Shown: positions 49,712 through 59,623 of the stretch, one piece after another
Numbering within the stretch: position 1 is the first letter of the stretch
Layout of the letters: every line of letters begins with the position of its first letter
Assembly (NCBI GenBank): GCA_940747215.1
Contig: CALNWS010000006.1
Span: 21,391-85,390, forward strand
Direction of reading: 5' to 3'
From: an uncultured Paraburkholderia sp.
GTDB lineage: Bacteria > Pseudomonadota > Gammaproteobacteria > Burkholderiales > Burkholderiaceae
Length of the DNA: 64,000 nt
Notes under the pieces: generated by a model
Told to the model about the DNA's origin: nothing
The model's input: the letters and a program-made list of their open reading frames with translations, nothing else
Database searches by the model: none
Translations under genes and position numbers: made by a program

Positions 49712-50560
49712 CGCGGCGCTCATTTACACCACCGGCACCACGGGCGCGCCCAAAGGCGTGATGCTGTCGCACCGCAATCTGCTCTTCATCGCGTCGGTGT
49801 CGAGCCGTCTGCGCAACGTCGGTCCAGACGACGTCGTGTACGCCGTGCTCCCTATCTCGCACGTGTATGGCTTCGCGTCGGTGTGTCTCGGCAGTGTGCA
49901 CGCGGGGGCCACGCTGCGTCTCGTGCCGCGCTTTTCGCCCGAAGCCGTGCGCCGCGCGCTCGCTGACGAACACGTGTCGATCTTTCAGGGCGTGCCGGCC
50001 ATGCACGCCAAGCTGCTTGAACATCTGCAGACGCAAGGTCACGCGTGGTCGGCAACGACGGCGTAGATGTCGCGCAAGGCAAGATCGGGGAACTATGGGT
50101 GCGCGGTCCCAACGTAATGCTCGGCTATTACCGTAATCCGGAACAGACGCGCGCCGTCACCAACGATGGCTGGCTCAAGACCGGCGACCTCGCGCGTCAG
50201 GACGCGGACGGCGCGCTGCATATCGTCGGGCGCAGCAAGGAGTTGATCATCCGCTCGGGCTTCAACGTTTATCCGGCCGAAGTCGAACATGTGCTGAATG
50301 CGCATCCGCAGGTCGTGCAGTCAGCGGTGATCGGCCGGCCCGTGGAAGGTAACGAGGAAGTCGTTGCGTTCGTCGAGCGGATTGCAGGCGCAACGGTCAC
50401 GCCGGAAGCGTTGATCGACTGGTACGGCGAGCGGCTCGCGCCGTACAAACGTCCCGCCGAGGTGACGTACAAACGTCCCGCCGAGGTGAAAGTGGTAGTG
50501 GCGCTGCCGGCCGCGTCCACGGGCAAGATTCTCAAGCACCGGCTGCGCGATCTGCTCTGA
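49712..50560 (+). pseudogene. Acyl-CoA synthetase (AMP-dependent ligase), truncated and internally deleted
   Basis: Begins inside the gene at the AMP-binding motif (AALIYTTGTTGAPKGVMLSH). It runs through YAVLPISHVYGFASVCLGSV to HLQTQGHAW, then loses about 100 residues near 50045, and resumes at VAQGKIGELWVRGPNVMLGY, NDGWLKTGDLARQDADGALH, GRSKELIIRSGFNVYPAEVE and the catalytic Lys in ASTGKILKHRLRDLL. A 24-bp in-frame duplication (50442-50489) repeats YKRPAEV. Confidence 0.85.
50442..50489. repeat. 24-bp tandem duplication in acyl-CoA synthetase
   Basis: A 24-bp unit is present twice in direct succession, repeating the eight codons around YKRPAEV in frame. It is one of several short tandem duplications in this window. 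Confidence 0.9.
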
Positions 50561-50595
50561 AGCAACGCAAGATCACGCGCGCGTCGCACGCAAAA

Positions 50596-51531
50596 CTAGC
50601 CGCGCGGATGATGCTGCGCATGCAGCGACTTCAAACGCTCGCGCGCCACGTGCGTGTAGATCTGCGTCGTCGAAATGTCGGTGTGGCCGAGCAGCAATTG
50701 CACGACCCGTAGATCCGCGCCGTGATTCAGCAGGTGCGTGGCGAACGCGTGCCGCAACGTGTGCGGCGAGAGCGGCGCGCGCACGTCGGCCGCCAGCGCA
50801 TGGCGCTTGATGATATTCCAGAACTGCTGGCGCGTCATGCCTTCCGCGCGGTTCGTGACAAACAGCACATCCGACGAACGCGCGCCGAGCAACGCCGGCC
50901 GCGCCTCGCGCAGATAGCGTTCGATCCAGCCGTGCGCTTCTTCGCCGAACGGAATCAGCCGCTCTTTCGAGCCCTTGCCCATCACGCGCACCACGCCTTC
51001 GTTCAGGCCCACTTCCACCGTTTTCAGCGTGACGAGTTCCGTGACGCGCAAGCCGCTCGCGTACATCAACTCGAGCATCGTGCGATCGCGCAAACCCAGC
51101 GCCGTGGCAATGTCGAGCGCGCCGAGCAGCGCTTCGACCTGCGCTTCGCTTAGCGTGGACGGAAAACGCGGCGGCTGTTTCGCTGAACGGATGCGCACCG
51201 TCGGATCGACGCTCGTGCGATGCTCGCGCACCGCCCAGCCGTAATAACGCCGGAATACGGAGAGACGCCGGTTCGCCGACGTGGACTTGTCAGCTGATCT
51301 CGCCGCGCTGTACGCAGTGAGATCGGCCTCGGTCGCGGTGTCGAGAGAAGCGTTGCGCGAGCGCGCGAGCCATTCGCAGAAGAGGCGCAGATCGCGGCGA
51401 TACGCGTCGAGCGTGTTGCGCGACAGGTCGTGTTCCAGCCATAGCGCGTCGCAGAATGCATCGATCGATGCGGAACTCGCCTGATACAGCGGCGAGGCGA
51501 CGTGCGAGTCGTCGGCGAGAGTGTCGTTCAT
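50596..51531 (-). CDS. xerD: Site-specific tyrosine recombinase XerD
   Basis: Intact, 311 residues. Resolves chromosome dimers at dif with XerC under FtsK control. SAM-like N-terminal domain (IDAFCDALWLEHDLSRNTLD, AYRRDLRLF). Catalytic residues: Arg in YASGLRVTELVTLK, His-x-x-Arg in LSPHTLRHAFATHLLNHGAD, His in LLGHTDISTTQIYTHV with Tyr nucleophile. The start ATG 51531 overlaps the ogt stop (ATGA). The ISTTQIYTHVA signature favours XerD over XerC. Confidence 0.93.
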   Translation of the reverse strand: MNDTLADDSHVASPLYQASSASIDAFCDALWLEHDLSRNTLDAYRRDLRLFCEWLARSRNASLDTATEADLTAYSAARSADKSTSANRRLSVFRRYYGWAVREHRTSVDPTVRIRSAKQPPRFPSTLSEAQVEALLGALDIATALGLRDRTMLELMYASGLRVTELVTLKTVEVGLNEGVVRVMGKGSKERLIPFGEEAHGWIERYLREARPALLGARSSDVLFVTNRAEGMTRQQFWNIIKRHALAADVRAPLSPHTLRHAFATHLLNHGADLRVVQLLLGHTDISTTQIYTHVARERLKSLHAQHHPRG

Positions 51532-52018
51532 GCGTAGGGAATGCCTTCGTGCGCCAGCAGCCAGCGCTTGACGTTGCGAAAAAAGCCATCGCTGGCGTGA
51601 TGCGCAAAGCCGCCGAGGCCGCTCGAACTCACCACGCGATGACAGGGAATCACGATCGGAAAATAGTTGGAGCCGCACGCCTGACCGATCGATCGCGCGC
51701 GGCGCGCTGCCGAGTTGACGCGCGAGTTGTCCGTACGTGAGCACGACGCCCGGCGGAATGTCGCTGATCGCCTGCCACACGCGGTTCTGAAATGCAGTGC
51801 CGACCGGCGCGAGCGGCAACTCGAACTTCGCATTGGCGCGCTCGAAGTAGCGCTCGATCTGTTCGATGGCTTGCTTCGCGAGCGGCGTGTCCGGCTCGAT
51901 GTTGCGTACCGACGATGTTGCGTACCGAGTGTGGAAGATAGACGATCTCGCGCACCGCCTCGCCTTCGAGCCGGATGCCGACCTTGCCGAACGGCGCATC
52001 GATCACTGCATTGAACAT
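51528..52018 (-). pseudogene. ogt: Methylated-DNA--protein-cysteine methyltransferase, broken
   Basis: O6-alkylguanine DNA alkyltransferase: FNAVIDAPFGKVGIRLEGEA, VREIVYLPHS, EPDTPLAKQAIEQIERYFER, VGTAFQNRVWQAISDIPPG, VVLTYGQLARQLG and the active-site IPCHRVVSSSGLGGF. A 16-bp tandem duplication (51897-51928) shifts the frame after HSVRN, and a GATC duplication near 51692 shifts it again. Its stop overlaps the xerD start, so the two were translationally coupled. Confidence 0.87.
51897..51928. repeat. 16-bp tandem duplication in ogt
   Basis: CGATGTTGCGTACCGA occurs twice in direct succession inside the coding region and changes the frame. Confidence 0.92.
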
Positions 52019-52089
52019 GATGGCCTGCTCCTGAATCGCTGCGCTTTGCTCCAACGCGAAGCACATCACGCGAATTGCCACTACCTACT

Positions 52090-53331
52090 TTACGCCGCTT
52101 CCAATGCCCATTCCACATGCTCGCGCACGACGACGGCCGACGGATTGTCCGCTCGCGACCTGAGCGCTTCCACGATGGTCTCGCGTGTGCCCTCGCTCAA
52201 ACTCTCTCGCGACGCGCGCAGCGCATTGCCCATCCCCACCGCGAGATTGCGCAGCCAGCTTTCGTAGCCGATACGGCGAATCGCACTGCCTTGCATGCGC
52301 GTGCCGAAATCGTCCGCGCTCCACGCGAACAGTTCGACGAGCGACGCGCGATCGAGCCCGTGCCGCACGTCGAAATCGGCGACCGGCGCAGCCTGCGCGA
52401 ATTTGTTCCACGGACACACAAGCTGGCAATCGTCGCAGCCATACACGCGATTGCCGATCAGCGGACGCAGCTCCAGCGGAATGCTGCCCTTGAGTTCGAT
52501 CGTGAGGTACGAGATGCACAGCCGCGCGTCCACCTTGTAAGGCGCGACGATCGCACCGGTCGGACACGCGCCGATGCAGCGCGTGCAACTGCCGCAATGC
52601 GAGCCGGGCTTTTCGGGCGCGACTTCGGGAGCGATCTCGGCATCGGTCGGCAATGGTATGTCGACGTAGATTTCGCCGATAAAGAAGAGCGATCCGGCGT
52701 CTCGTTGCAACAACAACGTATGCTTGCCGCGCCAGCCGATGCCGGCTTTCTGAGCAAGTTCTACTTCCAGCACCGGCGCCGAATCGGTAAATACGCGGTA
52801 GCCGAATGCGCCGATTTCCGCTTCGATCTTATCGGCAAGTTGTCGCAAACGATTACGCATCACCTTGTGATAATCACGGCCTCGCGCATAAATCGAGACC
52901 ACCGCCGCCGACGGGTCCGAGAGCCGCGCATGCTCTGCTGCGCGCCACTCCTGCGCGAATGCGCCTTCGTGCAACGCGTTTTCGTCGGGCTTTCCATTGA
53001 GCGTTTGCGCGGGCAAATAGGCAATGCGCGCGGTAATCACACGTCGCGTGCCGGCCACAAGCTCGGCCGGCCGCGCGCGTTTCATGCCGTGTTTCGCCAT
53101 ATAATCCATCTCGCCGTGGCAACCCGCTTCCAGCCATGCTGCAAGCGGTGCTTCAGCAGCGGAGAGATCGGTGTCGCTGATGCCGATCTCCCCGAAACCC
53201 AGTTCACGGCCCCAGCTTTTGATGTTGCGCGCGAGCGCGTTCAGCGCCGCTTCATCGAAATGACGCTCGGCACGCTGCTCGTCGATCGACTCGGGCATGC
53301 AGGAAACAGGGGACTCCGGACTTCGGTTCAT
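52090..53331 (-). CDS. queG: Epoxyqueuosine reductase QueG
   Basis: Intact, 413 residues. Last step of queuosine synthesis on tRNA; cobalamin- and 4Fe-4S-dependent. N-terminal DUF1730 region (GRELGFGEIGISDTDLSAAE, HGEMDYMAKHGMKRARPAEL), YARGRDYHKVMRNRLRQLA, and two ferredoxin clusters: GSCTRCIGACPTGAI and CDDCQLVCPWN. C-terminal HEAT-like end (RRIGYESWLRNLAVGMGNAL). Divergent from tsaE, 17 bp apart, a standard Burkholderia arrangement. Confidence 0.94.
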   Translation of the reverse strand: MNRSPESPVSCMPESIDEQRAERHFDEAALNALARNIKSWGRELGFGEIGISDTDLSAAEAPLAAWLEAGCHGEMDYMAKHGMKRARPAELVAGTRRVITARIAYLPAQTLNGKPDENALHEGAFAQEWRAAEHARLSDPSAAVVSIYARGRDYHKVMRNRLRQLADKIEAEIGAFGYRVFTDSAPVLEVELAQKAGIGWRGKHTLLLQRDAGSLFFIGEIYVDIPLPTDAEIAPEVAPEKPGSHCGSCTRCIGACPTGAIVAPYKVDARLCISYLTIELKGSIPLELRPLIGNRVYGCDDCQLVCPWNKFAQAAPVADFDVRHGLDRASLVELFAWSADDFGTRMQGSAIRRIGYESWLRNLAVGMGNALRASRESLSEGTRETIVEALRSRADNPSAVVVREHVEWALEAA

Positions 53332-53348
53332 TATGCCATTTTACGAGA

Positions 53349-53921
53349 ATGCCCGACAATCCCGATCTCGCGATTTTGCCGCCAGCCAACGTCCTGCTCG
53401 AACGCACCTTCGCGCTCGCAGACGAGGCGGCCACGCTCGCATTCGGCGAGCGTCTCGCCGGGGCAATCGAAAGCGTATGCGAAGCGCGCCTCGATGCTGG
53501 CGACGCGAACGGCGACAAAGCGTTCTACGGACTTCAGATTCAACTCGTCGGCGATCTCGGCGCCGGCAAAACCACACTCGTGCGCGCCACGTTGCGCGGC
53601 CTCGGTCACACCGGCCGCGTGCGCAGTCCCACTTACACACTCGTCGAACCTTACGTGCTTGCGCGACCCGCCGGGAAACTCGCGCTCTATCACTTCGATC
53701 TGTACAGATTCACCGACTTGGCCGAATGGGCCGACGCGGGCTTTCGCGAGTATTTCGACAGCGGCGCCATCTGCCTCGTCGAATGGCCGCAGCGCGCGGG
53801 GCGCCTGCTCGGCGTGCCGGATCTCGTGTTCTCGCTCGACCTCGACAGCGAGGGCGACGGCCGCGTACTCGTTGCACGGGCATATAGCGAATCAGGAAAG
53901 GCATTTCTCGAAAGATGTTGA
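53349..53921 (+). CDS. tsaE: tRNA t6A biosynthesis ATPase TsaE
   Basis: Intact, 190 residues. ATPase partner of TsaB-TsaD for threonylcarbamoyl-adenosine on tRNA. Walker A GDLGAGKTTLVRATLRGLGH, then RVRSPTYTLVEPYV, LYHFDLYRFTDLAEWADAGF and CLVEWPQRAG. Essential in most bacteria. The last seven bases overlap the start of amiC. Confidence 0.94.
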   Translation: MPDNPDLAILPPANVLLERTFALADEAATLAFGERLAGAIESVCEARLDAGDANGDKAFYGLQIQLVGDLGAGKTTLVRATLRGLGHTGRVRSPTYTLVEPYVLARPAGKLALYHFDLYRFTDLAEWADAGFREYFDSGAICLVEWPQRAGRLLGVPDLVFSLDLDSEGDGRVLVARAYSESGKAFLERC

Positions 53922-55504
53922 TCAAACCGTTCCGCTCGATCGAATTGGCGGCCACCGCAACGCATAACTGGCGGCGTCGACAGATTCTGCGCGTGGGCGC
54001 ATCTACGCTCGTGCTCGGTCTCGTCGCTCCGCGGCTCGCATGGGCAAGCTCGGTGCTCGGCGTGCGCGTCTGGCCAGCGCGCGACTACACGCGCGTGACG
54101 ATCGAATCGGATCAGCCGCTGCAGAACGCGCAGCAATTGCTGCAAGGCCCGGACCGTCTCGTCGTGGATCTGAGCGGCCTCGATCTCGACCAGGAACTGA
54201 AAGACCTCGTCTCGAAGATCACGCCGAACGATCCGCAGATTCAATCCGTGCGTGTCGGGCAATATCAGCCGCACGTCGTGCGCATGGTGTTCGACCTGAA
54301 GGGCTCGGTGAAGCCGCAGGTGTTCACGCTGCCACCGGTCGGCGCATACAAGTATCGTCTCGTGTTCGACCTGTACCCTGCCGTCGCGCCCGATCCGCTG
54401 ATGGACTTGCTCGTGCAGACCGAACGCAAGGAACAGAACCTCAACGAGAATACTGCGCCGCCCGCCGCGCTGAGCGGTCCCGGCACCACGCCACCCACCG
54501 CCGACAACAGCGAAGCCTTCTTCGAACGTTATGCGCAGAACGGCGGCGCGGGCACGTCCGGCGTGCCGCATCCGCCCACGCACAGCGCGCCCACGCAAAT
54601 GTCGCCGATTATCGGCAAGCCGACTCCGGGCGCGCCGAATTTACCCGGCGTGCCACTGCCGCCGCCGAGCGCGCTGGCGCACAACAAAGGTAGCACCACG
54701 AGTCCTGGCACCGGCTCCGGCAAAAGCAGCGGCGGCGGTGACAGCGACAACATGTACGCCTTCACTACGCCCAAGTCCGGCAAGAGCAACACGGTGCGCC
54801 TGCTCACGGTCGCGATCGACCCCGGCCACGGCGGCGAAGATCCAGGTGCAATCGGCGGCTCAGGCACGTACGAGAAACACGTCGCGCTCGACATCGCGAA
54901 GAAGCTGCGCGCGAAGATCGACGCGCAGCCGAACATGCGCTCCATGATGACGCGCGACGCCGACTTCTTCGTGCCGCTCAACGTGCGCGTGCAGAAGGCG
55001 CGGCGTGTGGGCGCGGACCTTTTCGTGTCGATCCACGCAGACGCGTTCACCACGCCGGACGCAAAGGGTTCGTCGGTGTTCGCGCTGTCGGAGCACGGCG
55101 CGTCGAGCGCGGCCGCGCGCTGGATGGCGAACAAGGAAAACTCGTCGGATCAGATTGGCGGCATCAACATCAAGTCGGCGGACGCCACCGTGAATCGCGC
55201 GCTGTTCGATATGTCCACCACCGCGCAGATTCGCGATTCGATGCGCTACGGCAATTTCGTGCTGAAGGAGATCGGCGGCATCAACAAGCTGCACAAGGGC
55301 TCGGTCGAGCAGGCGGGTTTCGCGGTGCTGAAGGCGCCGGACATTCCGTCGATCCTCGTCGAGACCGCCTTCATCAGCAACCCGGACGAAGAGCGCCGCC
55401 TGAACGACGATGCCTATCGCGACAAGATGGCCGACGCGATCATGAACGGCATAAAGCATTATTTCGCGGCGAACCCGCCGCTCGCGAAGAACCGGATGAC
55501 CTGA
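53915..55504 (+). CDS. amiC: N-acetylmuramoyl-L-alanine amidase AmiC
   Basis: Intact, 529 residues. Periplasmic septum-splitting amidase. Twin-arginine signal (NWRRRQILRVGASTLVLGLV), AMIN domain (VLGVRVWPARDYTRVTIESD to KYRLVFDLY), a Pro/Gly/Ser-rich linker (about residues 165-295), then Amidase_3 with zinc ligands in TVAIDPGHGGEDPGAIG, TYEKHVALDIAK, LFVSIHADAF and catalytic Glu in ILVETAFISNPDEE. Overlaps tsaE; terminator follows. Confidence 0.95.
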   Translation: MLIKPFRSIELAATATHNWRRRQILRVGASTLVLGLVAPRLAWASSVLGVRVWPARDYTRVTIESDQPLQNAQQLLQGPDRLVVDLSGLDLDQELKDLVSKITPNDPQIQSVRVGQYQPHVVRMVFDLKGSVKPQVFTLPPVGAYKYRLVFDLYPAVAPDPLMDLLVQTERKEQNLNENTAPPAALSGPGTTPPTADNSEAFFERYAQNGGAGTSGVPHPPTHSAPTQMSPIIGKPTPGAPNLPGVPLPPPSALAHNKGSTTSPGTGSGKSSGGGDSDNMYAFTTPKSGKSNTVRLLTVAIDPGHGGEDPGAIGGSGTYEKHVALDIAKKLRAKIDAQPNMRSMMTRDADFFVPLNVRVQKARRVGADLFVSIHADAFTTPDAKGSSVFALSEHGASSAAARWMANKENSSDQIGGINIKSADATVNRALFDMSTTAQIRDSMRYGNFVLKEIGGINKLHKGSVEQAGFAVLKAPDIPSILVETAFISNPDEERRLNDDAYRDKMADAIMNGIKHYFAANPPLAKNRMT

Positions 55505-55515
55505 TGGGACGAAAG

Positions 55516-55540
55516 AACGGCCGCTGATGCGGCCGTTTTA
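55516..55540 (+). terminator. Terminator after amiC
   Basis: AACGGCCGC, loop TGAT, GCGGCCGTT, then TTAC; 12 bp after the amiC stop. Confidence 0.8.
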
Positions 55541-55567
55541 CATTGCACGTTCAAACGACGGCGATGC

Positions 55568-56418
55568 TCACCGCACTGCCACGAAACGCTGCACGACCCA
55601 GCCGCCGAACACGTTCACCGCGAGGCCCGCCATCACCAACCAGTACGGTGCCGGCGATCTGCGTGGTGGACAGACTCTCATCCAGAAACAACGACGCCGA
55701 AGCCAGGCCGACGATCGGCACAAGCAGCGAAACGGCGCGACTTGGCTCGCCGGATAGCGCGACAGCAAAAGGCTCCACAGCCCGTAGCCGATCAGCGTTG
55801 CGATAAACGCCAGATAGACGATCGCGAAAATCGACGTGGTGCTGATGCCCAAGAGTGCAGCCACGATCCGCTGCGGTCCCTCGAACAGATACGACAGCGC
55901 GAAAAACGGCAGCGGCGGAATCAGGCTGCCCCACACCACCAGCCCGACGAGATCGACCTTGCCGACCTTCTTCGTGACGATGTTGCCGAGCGCCCACGAG
56001 CACGCGGCGCACAACGTGAGAACGAAACCGGCCAGCGTCATCGCGTGGCCGCCTTGCAGGCCGATGACGTTCGGCAGACGGAAGCGCTCATGAAAGAAGA
56101 GCGCGGCGAAGATCAGCGTGAAGAAAGCCTGCGCCTGCAGCACGAGCGACGCGAGACCGGCCGGCATGCCCACGTACATGGCCGAAACAGAAACGCGAAT
56201 TGCCCGAACGAAATCGTCGCACCGTAGGCCAGCAGCCAGCGCTAAGGCAGTTGCGGACGCTTGATGAAAAACACCGCCGGCACCGCGGCAAGCGTGAAGC
56301 GCAGCGCGCCGAGCAGCATCGGCGGCACGCCATGCAGACCCACCACCTTGACCACGACAAAATTCACGCCCCACGCCACGACCACCACGAGCGCGAGCAG
56401 CAGATCCTTGGGCGACAT
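55568..56418 (-). pseudogene. EamA/DMT-family transporter, broken
   Basis: DMT exporter with ten TM segments. ATG 56418 (GGAG upstream) starts SPKDLLLALVVVVAWGVNFV, then LHGVPPMLLGALRFTLAAVP, TAG at 56244-56242 after RPQLP (Trp fits: PWRWLLAYG), frameshift near 56190, MYVGMPAGLASLVLQAQAFF, LAGFVLTLCAACSWALGNIV, frameshift near 55745, SLLVPIVGLASASLFLDESL, and FGGWVVQRFVAVR. A second DMT pseudogene lies at 48910. Confidence 0.83.
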
Positions 56419-56650
56419 CCCAGTCTCCATTCGATTGGTTGATCCGACAGTTTAGCGGAGCCGATCGCGCCGCGCGATTCGTAATCGGCCCGGATTCGCG
56501 TAAGCGGACAATGAGGGAGGCAGCGCGAGCGGGACAGCGAGGCGTCGGTATTCCGGCTGCCGCAGTATAATTGTCTATTAGGAAGCTCAAGCGCTCCTTA
56601 GAAGCCCAAAGCCCAGCGAATCCTACTCACCTTCCCAGTCGAGCCTGCCC

Positions 56651-57474
56651 ATGTCATCCTCGATCAAAGCCGTTCTCAAGCCGCATCTGCGCGACATCGG
56701 CAATCTCGCCGTGAGGCTCGTGCTGCCGGCCATGGCCGCGCGTCTCGTCGGCCCGTTCATCTTTTTCGACCACATGGCCCGGCGCGCCTCGAACCGGGTG
56801 CCGGTCTCGACGTGCGGCCGCATCCGCATATCGGGCTCGCCACCGTCACGATCTGTTCGAAGGCGCGATCATGCATCGCGACAGCCTCAGTTCGGAGCAG
56901 AAAATTGTCCCCAGGGGACGTCAACTGGATGACGGCTGGGAGCTGACGGCTGGGAGCGGCATCGTCCACTCGGAGCGCACGCCGGACGAGGATCGTCCGC
57001 GCGGCCTGACCATGCACGGCATTCAGACGTGGGTCGCGTTGCCGCTCGCCGACGAGGACGTCGAACCGTCATTCGCTCATCACGCTGCCGGTGGTCGAAC
57101 GCAACGGCGTCACGCTGCGGGTGATCGTGGGCACGGCGTTCGGCGCCACCTTCTCCGGCACGCTGTACGCCGCCGCGCAGTTCTCGCCGGGCGGCGCGTT
57201 CGCGCTCGAACCGGAGCACGAGGAACGTGGCGTGTATCTGGCGGAAGGCGACCTCGAAATCGACGGCACGCCGCTCGAAGTCGGCCAGATGGCGGTGCTC
57301 GCGCTCGACGAAACCATGACACTCGCCAGCACGCACAGCGAGCGCTTCATCAAATGGAATTTTGTCGCCAGCTCGCGCGAGAAGATCGAAGCCGCCAAGC
57401 TCGCGTGGACGAATCAGGAAATGGGCCACGTGCCTGGCGAAACCGAATGGATTCCACTGCCGGTGCACAAATAA
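56651..57474 (+). pseudogene. Pirin-family protein, broken
   Basis: Bicupin pirin: [47 protein letters not shown] (metal-binding HPHIGLAT, split over frames), [25 protein letters not shown] and [20 protein letters not shown]. Frameshifts near 56785, 56850 and 57075. A 14-bp tandem duplication (56930-56957) disrupts [12 protein letters not shown]. The C-terminal cupin is intact from 57091. Confidence 0.83.
56930..56957. repeat. 14-bp tandem duplication in pirin gene
   Basis: TGACGGCTGGGAGC is present twice in direct succession inside the pirin coding sequence, changing the frame. Confidence 0.92.
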
Positions 57475-57618
57475 ACGGGCGGCAATCCATCTGGCGCGTA
57501 GAAAAACGCGTTGCCGGCACACCAAATGCGGCTGGATCGATGATTGGGCTTGCGCCGCATTGATTCGGTCGCGTTCGTCCCCATTTAACCAACAAACCGT
57601 TTTATCGACGAGGATGCA

Positions 57619-58479
57619 ATGGACACTACTCTGGCCACTTTCGAACAGGACGTCATCGCGGCGTCGACACTGGCTCCCGTGCTGGTCGATTTCTGGGTGC
57701 CTTGGTGCGACCCCTGCAAGTCGCTCGGTCCGATGCTGGAAAAGCTCGAAGCCGAAGCCGCGGGCAAATGGAAGCTCGTGAAAGTGAACGTGGACGAGAA
57801 CCAGGAACTCGCCGCGCACTTCCAAGTGCGCAGCATTCCGCACGTCATGGCTTTCGCTGACGGCCGCCCGGTCGATCAGTTCGTCGGCGTGCTGCCCGAA
57901 GGGCAACTGCGCGAGTTCATCGACCAGCTCGTGCCGCAAGGCGCCGACGCCTCGCGTCTCGAAGCGCAAACCGCTCTTGCCGAAGGCCGTCGCTACGATG
58001 CGTACGATGCGCTGCAGGCCGCGCTCGCCTACGATCCGGGCTTCGACGAAGCGCGGAAGCGCGCATGGACCGCATCGAAATGCTGCTGGAAAACAACCGT
58101 ATCGACGAAGCACGCAACGAAGTCGATCTGCTGTCGCCGAAAACCACGCAGGGCATCGACGCACGCTTCAACGCAATCAAAACACGACTCGACGCAGTGG
58201 ACGCTGCCGCCGACCTGCCGCCAACTGACGCGCTCGAAGCCAAAATCGCCGCCAATCCGGGCGACCTCGAGGCCCGCTTCGACCTCGCAAGCGCTCGCTC
58301 TGATTGCGCACTGCAAGTACGCGGGCGCGCTGGAAAATCTGCTGGCTATCGTGCAGCGCGACCGCACGTTCCGCGACGACATCGGCCGCAAAACCATGCT
58401 TTCGGTGTTCGATCTCGCGGTACATCAGCCGGAGCTCGTGTCGCAATGGCCCCGTAAGCTAAGCGCTTCGCTGTTTTAA
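57619..58479 (+). pseudogene. Thioredoxin-domain co-chaperone (CnoX/YbbN type), frameshifted
   Basis: N-terminal thioredoxin fold (VIAASTLAPVLVDFWVPWCD, KLVKVNVDENQELAAHFQVR, SIPHVMAFADGRPVDQFVGV) and a C-terminal TPR region (ALAEGRRYDAYDALQAALAY). The active site reads WCDPC instead of the usual WCGPC, a Gly-to-Asp change consistent with a GGC-to-GAC transition. Frameshifts near 58055 and 58295 separate the TPR parts. The thioredoxin part could still be made. Confidence 0.8.
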
Positions 58480-58561
58480 ATCGAACGTTTGTCAGTCAGC
58501 CGTGGCGAACGCGCCGCGGTTGAACCCGTCTCCACTTCCGCCTCATCCTCCGCCTTCAGAC

Positions 58562-59431
58562 TCAAGCGGCAGCCTGCTTCGCCAGCGCCCGCAAAACATG
58601 CGCGGCGGCAGCGAAACCGAAGCTCGCCGTCACGCACAAGCTCGAACCGAATCCCGCGCAGTTCAAACCCACCGGCCCGGTATGTCCCGGCGACGTGGTG
58701 ACATGCTCCGCTTCTCCGTCGATATCGCAGACGGCGGCTTCCGGATAGATCAGCGGTTCGTCGGAATACACGGCGGACACCTTGAATCTGGCTTTCGGTC
58801 CGCGCGGGAAACCATGCTGCTTGCGCAACTGGCCGCGTACCTTGGAGAGCAGCGGGTCCTGAATGGTCAGCGCGAGATCGTCGATGCGGATGCGCGTCGG
58901 ATCCAGTTGCCCGCCCGCGCCACCCACCGTGATGAGCGGCTGCTTCTTCTCCACGCACCATGCGATGAGCGCGGTCTTGGTACGCACGCTGTCGATCGCG
59001 TCGATCACATAATTGAAGCCGCCGCCCAGCGTCGCCTCGAAATTGTCCGGCTCCACGAAATCTTCGACGAGCCGCACGTCGCAGATCGGATTGATGGCTC
59101 TGATCCGCTCGGCCATCGCTTCCACTTTCGGTTTTCCGTAGTTACCGTCGAGCGCGTGGATCTGCCGGTTCGTATTGCTCTCCGCCACGTTGTCGAGATC
59201 AATCAGCGTGAGCGTGCCAACCGCGCTGCGCGCAAGCGCCTCCGCCACCCACGAGCCCACGCCGCCAATGCCGATCACCGCGACATGCGCGCCTTCGAAC
59301 GCGGCAAGCGCAGGCGCGCCGTACAGGCGGGCAATGCCGCCGAAGCGCTGCGCGTGGTCGGCGGTTTCACTCCCGTCGAGGCTGGTAGTAAGATCGGATT
59401 GCGCGGTGGTGCTGGACATGACAGTGCTCAT
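58562..59431 (-). CDS. tcdA: tRNA threonylcarbamoyladenosine dehydratase TcdA
   Basis: Intact, 289 residues. ThiF/E1-like enzyme converting t6A to cyclic ct6A. HAQRFGGIARLYGAPALAAF, ATP motif VAVIGIGGVGSWVAEALARS, LIDLDNVAESNTNRQIHALD, DAIDSVRTKTALIAWC, DLALTIQDPLLSK and VYSDEPLIYPEA. Functionally linked to tsaE at 53349. Divergent from pdxH. Confidence 0.93.
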   Translation of the reverse strand: MSTVMSSTTAQSDLTTSLDGSETADHAQRFGGIARLYGAPALAAFEGAHVAVIGIGGVGSWVAEALARSAVGTLTLIDLDNVAESNTNRQIHALDGNYGKPKVEAMAERIRAINPICDVRLVEDFVEPDNFEATLGGGFNYVIDAIDSVRTKTALIAWCVEKKQPLITVGGAGGQLDPTRIRIDDLALTIQDPLLSKVRGQLRKQHGFPRGPKARFKVSAVYSDEPLIYPEAAVCDIDGEAEHVTTSPGHTGPVGLNCAGFGSSLCVTASFGFAAAAHVLRALAKQAAA

Positions 59432-59623
59432 TTAAGGACAGAGTTGGTTGCGCCGAGAATCGGCGCCCCCGTATTTTGCCTGAACGTGCGTTTGCGCATC
59501 GCCGCAGGAAATGGCAAACGGAGTGCCTGATTGCACGAACAGCAACGTGGCATGTTGCCCGGGTCGCGGGCAAAAAATCGCTCCTTCGCTATACTTATTG
59601 GACTGTAGCGTCTGCATAACAAC

